A stretch of 21,421 bases of DNA from Patescibacteria group bacterium. Its GTDB lineage: Bacteria; Patescibacteriota; Patescibacteriia; UBA9934. Under the pieces are notes generated by a model. That model did no database searches. It had not been told where the DNA came from and saw nothing but the letters and a program-made list of their open reading frames with translations. Below, in pieces: positions 15,021 through 21,421 of the stretch. Made by a program: the position numbers and the translations under genes. How positions within the stretch are numbered: position 1 is the stretch's first letter; each line of letters begins with the position of its first letter. The stretch is from NCBI GenBank assembly GCA_018896835.1, contig JAHILS010000038.1, positions 1-21,421 of the forward strand, given 5' to 3'.

Positions 15021-15040
15021 AGACAAACACAGACAAAAAC
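15021..15040 (+). repeat. Tandem AGACAAA repeat at the transcription start (possible operator)
   Basis: AGACAAA occurs at 15021-15027 and 15031-15037, one helical turn (10 bp) apart, directly downstream of the -10 box. The position is typical of an operator for an autoregulating HTH protein, and the first gene downstream encodes one. The short leader contains no Shine-Dalgarno; the stretch to the ATG is A-rich. Confidence 0.4.
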
Positions 15041-15047
15041 ATAAATT

Positions 15048-15344
15048 ATGCAAACAAGTACACCTGTTCGCTTATCTGTTTCTGAAGCTGGTAAAATTTT
15101 TGGAATAAGTGCCAGAACAATTAGGCGGGCAATAGCTAATAATGAAATAACCTACATCGTTGTCCATGGACGATATAAGTTAAATTTTGAATCTTTGCTA
15201 AAATGGTCGCAATCAAGCACCACTGTTCGCAATAAACGCGACAAAGCCGGCATTGGCCAGTTTGTAGAAAAATGGCGAATCAAGAACACACTATATTCTC
15301 CAAATCCTGATATAATCGAAAAGAAACCTGATAAGAAAGAATAA
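15048..15344 (+). CDS. Small helix-turn-helix DNA-binding protein (excisionase/MerR-like HTH_17)
   Basis: A 98-residue protein. Residues ~8-55 match the excisionase-type winged HTH: RLSVSEAGKIFGISARTIRR, then AIANNEITYIVVHGRYKLNF and ESLLKW. The first helix pair carries the recognition helix and the following hairpin the GRYK wing. The C-terminal ~45 residues are basic and probably disordered (PDIIEKKPDKKE). There is no integrase or recombinase nearby, so a transcriptional regulator of its own operon, and perhaps of the divergent sigma promoter, is more likely than a true excisionase. It begins on a leader without Shine-Dalgarno and ends 8 nt before the next gene. Confidence 0.85.
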   Translation: MQTSTPVRLSVSEAGKIFGISARTIRRAIANNEITYIVVHGRYKLNFESLLKWSQSSTTVRNKRDKAGIGQFVEKWRIKNTLYSPNPDIIEKKPDKKE

Positions 15345-15352
15345 TTGAATTT

Positions 15353-17329
15353 GTGAGGAAATCACTGCTAACAATCTTTGTTCTAGTACTAGTGCTCTTG
15401 CCTTTGTTTTCAATATTGTCACAGGAAAAAAATGCCATAAAAACTGCTAATTACTTTTTGCTCTCTGGCTCAACCCTGAGCAACCAGGCAACCATGGAAA
15501 AATTAGCAGAGTACGATCTTCTTGTTTTACCGGCCGAAGCCCAAGTTTACAATCCAACATTTTCACAAGATATCCGAGAAATTAATCCGGATATTTTGCT
15601 TTTAGCTTATGTGCCCACTGTTAGCTGGAACAACATCTGGCAAGATAGATTGCACAAAGAACTTTACAATGGAATCGAGAGCTCGTTCTGGCTCAAAACC
15701 ACCAGCTCAAACAATGTATCAATCTGGACAGGAACACAGGCTTTGGACCTAACCTCGGGCTGGAACAATTACCTATCAGAATTTGTGGCTTATGAAATTT
15801 TATACAACGACTATTGGGATGGTGTTTTTTATGACGAAGTTAGTGACAGCATTAGCTGGGTAGGAAATATCAAACTCTCAAACAACGCTTCAAATGTTGA
15901 TAGTGGCTGGCAAGACGCTTATGTTTCTCTATTTGCTAAAACGCGCGCTTTGGTTGGAAGTAACAAAATCATTATCACCAACGGTAGTTCAAACTTGGAC
16001 TACACGCCATACGTCAACGGACGAATGTTTGAGTCCTTCCCTACTCCTTGGGAAGGAAACGGGAGCTGGGGCACGAACATGGCAAATTACTTAACCTTAG
16101 AAGACGCTGTTTCCTACGACCCTGTGATTTTGTTAAACAGCGACACTAGCAATACTGGCAACTCAGCTGATTATCAAAAAGTTCGCTTTGGACTTTCCAG
16201 CGCCCTGCTTGGCGACGGATTCTTTGGATTTGATTATGGAACGCAGTCACACTCCCAGCTTTGGCACTATGACGAATATGACGCCTACATTGGATCAAGC
16301 AAGAGTGATGCACAGCAAGCAACAAACGGGGTTTGGACTCGTGAATTTACCAACGGAAAAGTAGTTGTTAACCCGACCTCGTCCAATCAGACAGTCAAAC
16401 TTAACGGAGAGTTTGAAAAACTTCACGGGGAACAGGACCCAAACTTTAACGACGGATCGATCATTTCTAGCCTCACGCTAAATTCACAGGACGGGGCAGT
16501 CTTAGTGCGACCACTAGCAGAAATCTTAGGTGGCGTCTTTTTAAACGGCGCATTTGCTCGCATCTTTGACGGAAACGGACAAACATATCGAACTGGATTT
16601 TTCTCATACAACGAAAATTACATTGGTGGCACTCAAATAATGACCGAGGATATTAACTTCGATGGTAATAATGAAACAGTGGTAGCGGACGCTAATCAGG
16701 TTTTTATTTATAACTCCAACGGAACACTGCACGCCAGTTTTTATCCTTACACGGAAAATTATCGAGGCGGAGTCAATATTGCCATTGGTGACTTAGAAAA
16801 TGATGGATCGATCGAGATTGTTACCGGAACAGAAGCTGGCGGTGGCGCACATGTGCGTGTGTTTAACGCAGACGGAGTTCTCATAAACCCAGGGTTCTTT
16901 GCTTATGATGAAGTTTACCGAGGTGGCGTGAATGTGGCTGTTGGTGACTTAAATGGTGACGGCACTCGTGAGATTATTTGTGGCGCTGGTTTGCAAGGCG
17001 GACCACATGTACGAATATTTAATAAAGACGGAAAATTAATCAATCCTGGATTTTTTGCCTATGACATTAATTTCCGTGGTGGCGTAAACGTGGCTTCCGG
17101 CGACGTTAACGGCGACGGAATTGATGAAATAATCACCGGGCCTGGCTATGGTGGTTTGCCTGAAATTAAAGTTTGGAATAATGACGGCGTGCAACTAACA
17201 AGTCCATTTTTAGCCCTTGAGTCAAGTGCAAAAGTTGGCGTAAAAGTATCCACGGCTGATTTGGATAATGACGGTATAGATGAAATCATTGCTTTTACTC
17301 AAGACGTATTTACTTTTTCAAACTACTAA
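15353..17329 (+). CDS. Secreted glycoside-hydrolase-like protein with C-terminal FG-GAP/VCBS repeats
   Basis: A 658-residue exported protein starting at GTG 15353; no better start is available. Signal peptide: RKS, then LLTIFVLVLVLLPLFSIL. Residues ~30-330 look like a TIM-barrel sugar-hydrolase domain of the putative GHL/GH114-like type: ANYFLLSGSTLS, DILLLAYVPTVSWN, then the conserved strand end YWDGVFYDEVSDS with acidic D156, D161 and E162, and later KIIITNGSSN. A beta domain follows (~325-390, GKVVVNPTSSNQTVKLNG). Residues ~395-655 are about five integrin-like units of the pattern GGVN-A-GDLNGDG--EI-G, whose DxNxDG loops are typical calcium sites. An extracellular glycan-acting or glycan-binding protein anchored by its propeller is the likely role; family and substrate are inference. 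Confidence 0.82.
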   Translation: MRKSLLTIFVLVLVLLPLFSILSQEKNAIKTANYFLLSGSTLSNQATMEKLAEYDLLVLPAEAQVYNPTFSQDIREINPDILLLAYVPTVSWNNIWQDRLHKELYNGIESSFWLKTTSSNNVSIWTGTQALDLTSGWNNYLSEFVAYEILYNDYWDGVFYDEVSDSISWVGNIKLSNNASNVDSGWQDAYVSLFAKTRALVGSNKIIITNGSSNLDYTPYVNGRMFESFPTPWEGNGSWGTNMANYLTLEDAVSYDPVILLNSDTSNTGNSADYQKVRFGLSSALLGDGFFGFDYGTQSHSQLWHYDEYDAYIGSSKSDAQQATNGVWTREFTNGKVVVNPTSSNQTVKLNGEFEKLHGEQDPNFNDGSIISSLTLNSQDGAVLVRPLAEILGGVFLNGAFARIFDGNGQTYRTGFFSYNENYIGGTQIMTEDINFDGNNETVVADANQVFIYNSNGTLHASFYPYTENYRGGVNIAIGDLENDGSIEIVTGTEAGGGAHVRVFNADGVLINPGFFAYDEVYRGGVNVAVGDLNGDGTREIICGAGLQGGPHVRIFNKDGKLINPGFFAYDINFRGGVNVASGDVNGDGIDEIITGPGYGGLPEIKVWNNDGVQLTSPFLALESSAKVGVKVSTADLDNDGIDEIIAFTQDVFTFSNY

Positions 17330-17332
17330 CCT

Positions 17333-19186
17333 ATGAGCACACAAAATCAACCTCAACTTTTGTGCGACGACAAAGTTGATCCAAAAACAAAAAAACACTT
17401 GCTTGTGTGTTCTATGAATGTTCGCCGTCAAGCTGGTAGACACATCACCGAGCCGATACAAATGATTTTGAAAGGAAATTATATAGAAGAAAGACCAAGA
17501 CTTCACAAAATTCTAGATATTCTGGCAGTTATTGTAATTACCACTACGCTTGTTGCTCTTGGATATTTACTTTGGCCAAAAAACACACCTGACTTTATAG
17601 TAATCAATGCGTCAGTTGCGCCTGAGCCAATAACCAGCGGAGACCTTTCCACTCTGACTTTTGAATATGAAAATAATAGCGATGAAAATATTCGCAATGC
17701 TCAACTAACAGTTGATCTGCCGGAACACTTTGAGCTGACTGCAGTCGAGTCTAACGCGGAACAGATCGGACAACTAACTTTTTATCTTGGTGACATTGCA
17801 CCAACCGAATATGGATTTATTCATATAGAAGGCGCAATGTTTGGCGACGTTGGCGGAGAACAAGTCTTTACCACCTCGCTTTATTATTCTTACTCGCCGG
17901 ATAATATTTCTGACATAAAAATAAAACAACATGTTTTCGAACCATACAAGTCCGCACTTAAACTAGACTTGGAGTTGCCAGACACACTTGTTGCCTACCA
18001 AGAACTTGATGGTGAAATTCATTATACAAATACTGGCTCAATAACACTTCCCCAACTTATCATTGATCCACAGTGGCCAAAAAACTTTGTACTCTTGTCT
18101 AGCACCCCAAGCACCCAATCGGATGGATTTTTCCATGTTAAACAAATCGAACCAGGAGAAACAGGAACAATCAGTTTTACTGGCAGACTTGGATCAGAGC
18201 AAGATTCAATTTTCATTTTTGATCCTTCTTTCTCGTTTGACGAAACTCGTTACAAACAAACCCAACTCTCTGACACAGTTGAAATTTTACCAAGCCCAAT
18301 CCAAATCACCCATGCAATCTCTGAATCCGCAATTACGCCTGGGTCTTCTGTAGAAGTTGAAGCCGTATATAAAAATGTTAGCAACTACGAGCTATCTGAC
18401 ATAACACTAAAAATCAAAAGTGGTACTGACATTTTTTCAACTTCTGGAATTACAAACGGACATTACGCCAACGGATACTTTATTTTTGATGAGTCGATCG
18501 ATGCACTTGCTCCCGGGCAACAAGGAACATTATTAATGACAATTCCAGTAAACTCGTCCTTGTCTCGATCAAGAACTCAAGTTTATGAAAACATAAGTGT
18601 GGAAACAACAAGTTATGCCAACTTTACTTTCTCGCCAGACGAGCAAGCAGTTAATGTCCGCACTACCGGATCATCATTTGCGCTACCACTATCCTCGCCA
18701 ATTGTCTTAAGTTCATTTGGTCGCTACTGGGGACCAAGCGGGGACCAGCTTGGACGCGGACCAATCCCACCAATTGTTGGCGAAACAACAAAATATTGGA
18801 TTTTCTGGAATATAAGCGGAACAACTAATTCACTATCAAACTTAAATATCCAAGCAGACCTTGGACAAAATGTCACACTCACTGGACGTCAAAGCGTTTC
18901 CACTGGATCATCTGTCGAAGAAGCAAACGGAACAGTCACCTGGTCAATTAGCGAACTTCCGCCAACGCTTCCACCTGCAAGCTCGGTTGTTGGCATAGCG
19001 TTTGAAGTAGCGTTTACTCCCAACGTTGATCAAGTCAACCAAACGCCAATCTTAATTAGCCAAACAAGCATTAGCGCCAAAGACGCGTTTACAAGTGAAA
19101 TGATTTCACGCTCTGCCTCTGGCGTGACAACCCAACTGCCTTATGATACAAAGGCAAGTCAATATGGTGGAACAGTTGCAGAATAA
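17333..19186 (+). CDS. Membrane-anchored surface protein with DUF11-like repeats
   Basis: A 617-residue type II membrane protein. A ~58-residue cytoplasmic N-terminus with basic residues and Cys11/Cys26 precedes one TM (residues 60-81, ILDILAVIVITTTLVALGYL). A large extracellular beta region follows. It is built of repeats resembling DUF11/conserved-repeat domains: FIVINASVAPEPITSGDLST, SALKLDLELPDTLVAYQELD, IQITHAISESAITPGSSVEV, and a final larger domain with RYWGPSGDQLGRGPIPPIVG. These have the 'G-----Y-N' pattern of DUF11 strands (LTFEYENNS, GEIHYTNTG, VEAVYKNVS). It sits 3 nt after the GH-like gene, and its 3' end overlaps the DUF1704 gene. It is probably an envelope structural or adhesion protein. 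No enzymatic motif is visible. Confidence 0.82.
   Translation: MSTQNQPQLLCDDKVDPKTKKHLLVCSMNVRRQAGRHITEPIQMILKGNYIEERPRLHKILDILAVIVITTTLVALGYLLWPKNTPDFIVINASVAPEPITSGDLSTLTFEYENNSDENIRNAQLTVDLPEHFELTAVESNAEQIGQLTFYLGDIAPTEYGFIHIEGAMFGDVGGEQVFTTSLYYSYSPDNISDIKIKQHVFEPYKSALKLDLELPDTLVAYQELDGEIHYTNTGSITLPQLIIDPQWPKNFVLLSSTPSTQSDGFFHVKQIEPGETGTISFTGRLGSEQDSIFIFDPSFSFDETRYKQTQLSDTVEILPSPIQITHAISESAITPGSSVEVEAVYKNVSNYELSDITLKIKSGTDIFSTSGITNGHYANGYFIFDESIDALAPGQQGTLLMTIPVNSSLSRSRTQVYENISVETTSYANFTFSPDEQAVNVRTTGSSFALPLSSPIVLSSFGRYWGPSGDQLGRGPIPPIVGETTKYWIFWNISGTTNSLSNLNIQADLGQNVTLTGRQSVSTGSSVEEANGTVTWSISELPPTLPPASSVVGIAFEVAFTPNVDQVNQTPILISQTSISAKDAFTSEMISRSASGVTTQLPYDTKASQYGGTVAE
19150..19154 (+). 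promoter_or_regulatory. Ribosome binding site deciding the DUF1704 start
   Basis: AAAGG lies 9 nt before ATG 19164 and inside the end of the DUF11-like gene. The alternative ATG at 19143 is upstream of this motif and has none of its own, so 19164 is preferred. Confidence 0.6.
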
Positions 19187-20381
19187 ATTGGATCAAAAAT
19201 TATTCGAGCGCTTTTGCGCCTTACCCTTGTTTGAGTTTTATAAACTCATTAAACCAAGCCTTGAATATCAAGAAAAACAAAGGTTGCAATTTTTTAAAAC
19301 ATTAGAAAGCCCAGTATTTGTCTATCCGCTAGCCAAAGCTTTTGACACAAAATCTTATATCTCAAAACTCGAGGAATGCAAAAAAGATATAACCCTAATG
19401 AAAACCGAACCGTGGATTTTGACTCTTTACCTTGCCAAACTTGATGAATTAAAAAAACGTGCGCTTATGGTCGAGGCTGTTAGCGTTGGCAACGATGACA
19501 GAGTATGCGAAATTGCCAAAGAATTATTTTGCAGTTCACAGCTTGACATCGACTTGTTGGAACAAGAATTGGAAAACATGATAAGCGATAACACCACCTT
19601 GCATGCACACGTCAGGCGTGTTGACGCGAAAATGTTTGAGCAAATGGTTCGTGAAGTACTTGATCACTACCAAATGAATGATTGGAAAATAAAATTCCAT
19701 AGTGGTTCGAGCGTAAAATTAACCCGAGCGCGAAAAGCAAAATATTTAGTTGTTTATATTCCAAAAAAATTCAAAGCCTCACGCGCTAGAGCTAGAAGAA
19801 TCTTAGTTCATGAAATCGAAGTGCACGCACTGCGCACGCAAAACGCTAGGCTCAGTCCACTACATATTCTTTCCATTGGGCTTGATAATTATTTAGAAAC
19901 CGAAGAAGGCCTTGCGCTTTTTTACCAACAAAAAATAAAAGAAAATAAAAAATTCGATCCAGCCTTTTGGGAAAGCTATGCCTGCGCATTATCAAAAGAG
20001 CTCCCATTTGTTAATGTCTTTAAAACACTTTTGAGTGCCCGCACAAAACTAGACCAGGCAGTTGGACACAATAAGACAGACTTAGAACGCAAAGAAAAAA
20101 TTTGGAACCTTTGCGTCCGAACCTATAAAGGCATTACCAAACCAAACAAATCAGGGCTCGGTACATGCAAAGATTCGATCTATAGATCAGGATTAGAAAA
20201 AATCAGACAGTTAAGCCTAGACGATAAAGAAATAGAAAAACAAATTTTCGCTGGCAACATCGGCATACAACACATGGACTTAATTAAACATCTAGACCTT
20301 TCCTACGTCGTGACTCCAAAACTTGTTAGCACAGAGATTAGTAAAAAAGTTTATCAGGAAACAAAAAACTTAGCTCGCTAG
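19164..20381 (+). CDS. DUF1704 / MATCAP-like HExxxH metallopeptidase
   Basis: A 405-residue protein with no signal peptide or TM. It contains HEIEVHALRTQNA, a zinc-binding HExxxH site (H216, E217, H221), and about 26 residues later TEEGLALFYQ, whose E247/E248 supplies the usual third ligand. HExxxH followed by (Q/T)EEGLA is the signature of the DUF1704 family. That family includes the bacterial 'QEGLA motif' proteins and the eukaryotic tubulin tyrosine carboxypeptidases (KIAA0895/MATCAP). The ~200 residues before the site are helical, rich in Lys and Glu. A cytoplasmic carboxypeptidase is therefore predicted; the substrate is unknown. It overlaps the DUF11-like gene by 23 nt and is the last gene of the operon. 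The left arm of the terminator lies within its final codons. Confidence 0.88.
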   Translation: MVEQLQNKLDQKLFERFCALPLFEFYKLIKPSLEYQEKQRLQFFKTLESPVFVYPLAKAFDTKSYISKLEECKKDITLMKTEPWILTLYLAKLDELKKRALMVEAVSVGNDDRVCEIAKELFCSSQLDIDLLEQELENMISDNTTLHAHVRRVDAKMFEQMVREVLDHYQMNDWKIKFHSGSSVKLTRARKAKYLVVYIPKKFKASRARARRILVHEIEVHALRTQNARLSPLHILSIGLDNYLETEEGLALFYQQKIKENKKFDPAFWESYACALSKELPFVNVFKTLLSARTKLDQAVGHNKTDLERKEKIWNLCVRTYKGITKPNKSGLGTCKDSIYRSGLEKIRQLSLDDKEIEKQIFAGNIGIQHMDLIKHLDLSYVVTPKLVSTEISKKVYQETKNLAR

Positions 20382-20392
20382 CTAAGTTTTTT
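20363..20392. terminator. Bidirectional Rho-independent terminator between convergent genes
   Basis: A perfect 13-bp stem with a CGCT loop: left arm AAAAAACTTAGCT (20363-20375), right arm AGCTAAGTTTTTT (20380-20392). It has A6 on one flank and T6 on the other, so it can act on both strands. The left arm encodes the final residues of the DUF1704 protein, and the TAG stop (20379-20381) lies at the loop/right-arm border. On the other side it serves the minus-strand gene ending at 20408. Confidence 0.9.
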
Positions 20393-20407
20393 CTATCAGG
20401 GCTTTAA

Positions 20408-21421
20408 CTATTCATCTAACTTCCAAGACGCAATGCTGTCTTTTACTTCATCTCTGTATTTTACTTTAAATGCATCATCAGAGATAAACACAACTCTGGA
20501 AAAAGAAATATCTACCTGTCCATATGTCAAGAAAGTATAATCATAATAATCCTGTGCACAATCAAACCTATTAAGTGTTTGATAAAACTTCACAAAATAA
20601 ACTGTTGAATCTGACATTGTTCTAAAAGGTAAATTGCCTCCAGGAACATCTTGCACTCCAGTACTTGCCAAAACTCCGTAATCAACATCAGCAATATACA
20701 AATTATCATCTTGTCCGATCCAAACTACTTGTGAATCGTTTATCAAAATCGGACGATCAGTGTAGCTTGATGAGGTAAAACCAATCTTTGACAAAGAATA
20801 TTCATCAGCTACATAAACCCCAGCACCGATTGTTCCGATCGAATATTCGTTCACCTGACCATAAACGTCCATAAACGGGAAACTATCATTCTTGGTTGAA
20901 TCTTCAAAAGTGGCGTGCGGATCATGCGGGTCATTAATGAAACTGTTATAAATATTTTGGCCGATTACTTTTGAGTCATAGTCTACTTCTAAAGGCGTAT
21001 TTTTGGCAGACACAATGTAAAACACAGACCACTCCGTATAAAGTCCATTATCGCTTGACGCGACTCCTGTATAAACATGAAGCTGATTATCAGACCCAAC
21101 AAAAAGAATCATGGAATCGCCCACGTTAGGCATTAAGATTTGCTTGGCTGTAAACGTAATTGGATCAAACAAAAACCAATCATCGTCCTTTTTTACAACA
21201 ATGCTGCCATTATCAAGAATTTCCGCCATCGGATATGCGCCAGAAGAAAGACTTGTCGCACATCCATAACATCGCATGGCAAAAGGTAACGTATATCCGG
21301 TTGCCTGCAGGCTCTGGGAAAAAGAATTAAATATATATAATTCTAAAGTTTTCTTATCTCCTAATGGTAAATACCCCTTGCTTGTCATCGACTCTGTGTG
21401 CTCCATTTGGACCAATGTTGA
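20408..21421 (-). CDS. Hypothetical beta-rich protein (partial, 5' end outside window)
   Basis: The frame is open to the right edge, so only the C-terminal ~337 residues are seen. A TTG at 21415 and an ATG at 21406 are available but not supported as starts. The sequence is rich in beta-type segments with recurring short motifs such as DNGSIVVKKDDDWFLFDPIT, SDNQLHVYTGVA, DSQVVWIGQDDNLYIADVDY and DSTVYFVKFY. That is the 'W/V-x-G-x-D-x-x-LY' pattern often seen in beta-propeller-like proteins. A likely disulfide pair is MRCYGC. There is no TM in the visible part. No family was recognised. An extracytoplasmic propeller is a guess from pattern and neighbourhood. It converges on the DUF1704 gene and shares its terminator. 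Confidence 0.72.
   Translation of the reverse strand, partial: STLVQMEHTESMTSKGYLPLGDKKTLELYIFNSFSQSLQATGYTLPFAMRCYGCATSLSSGAYPMAEILDNGSIVVKKDDDWFLFDPITFTAKQILMPNVGDSMILFVGSDNQLHVYTGVASSDNGLYTEWSVFYIVSAKNTPLEVDYDSKVIGQNIYNSFINDPHDPHATFEDSTKNDSFPFMDVYGQVNEYSIGTIGAGVYVADEYSLSKIGFTSSSYTDRPILINDSQVVWIGQDDNLYIADVDYGVLASTGVQDVPGGNLPFRTMSDSTVYFVKFYQTLNRFDCAQDYYDYTFLTYGQVDISFSRVVFISDDAFKVKYRDEVKDSIASWKLDE

Noticed and set aside
15048..15344. HTH protein as a phage or ICE excisionase
   Set aside because: No integrase, recombinase, attachment site or other phage gene was found in the window.
19143..19163. ATG 19143 as start of the DUF1704 gene
   Set aside because: It adds seven residues without family support; the AAAGG site is downstream of it and fits ATG 19164.

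Overview
The window most resembles a chromosomal piece from a Candidate Phyla Radiation (Patescibacteria, Parcubacteria-like) bacterium. This is inferred from gene content. There is a giant secreted Ig-like surface protein carrying a 'YFTW' module, an ECF sigma factor paired with a DUF5667 membrane protein, a DUF2304/DPM1-like glycosyltransferase pair, very tight operons and an A/T-leaning composition. TGA is used as a stop (for example at 4509-4511), so the recoded Gracilibacteria/Absconditabacteria lineages are unlikely. No marker gene (rRNA, ribosomal protein) is present to prove the placement.

Layout. (1) 1-780, plus strand: the 3' end of a multi-pass membrane protein, converging on the next operon with the two stop codons sharing TTAA. 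(2) 8497 down to 777, minus strand: one compact eight-gene operon. In transcription order it encodes a membrane-anchored TPR protein, a secreted subtilisin-like protease, a UDP-glucuronate-decarboxylase-like SDR, a DPM1-like polyprenyl-phosphate glycosyltransferase, a DUF2304 membrane protein, a GT2 and two GT4 glycosyltransferases. It looks like a surface glycan or glycoprotein locus headed by a protein-processing pair. (3) 8498-8871: a non-coding spacer with a composite TGACCC repeat, the operon promoter on one side and the terminator of the surface-protein gene on the other. (4) 14893 down to 8872, minus strand: ECF sigma factor, DUF5667 membrane protein (probable anti-sigma) and a ~1400-residue surface protein, very likely the S-layer or main envelope protein. 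(5) 14894-15047: two strong back-to-back sigma70-type promoters. (6) 15048-20381, plus strand: a small excisionase-type HTH regulator, a secreted glycoside-hydrolase-like protein with FG-GAP/VCBS repeats, a membrane-anchored DUF11-like protein and a DUF1704 (MATCAP-like) HExxxH metallopeptidase, ended by a bidirectional terminator. (7) 20408-21421, minus strand: the 3' part of an unrecognised beta-rich protein.

Together the region reads as a cell-envelope island in which regulators, the surface protein, processing enzymes and glycosylation genes sit side by side. The clearest physical link between its parts is a ~130-residue module shared by the C-terminus of the subtilase and the N-terminus of the giant surface protein. 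That module looks like two copies of a ~55-residue half. The other notable signals are a composite repeat with exact 33-nt phasing, a perfect AGGAGG placed 9 nt before an ATT codon that would give an ideal signal peptide, an SDR with Arg in place of the catalytic Lys, and the DUF1704 peptidase within a surface-protein operon.
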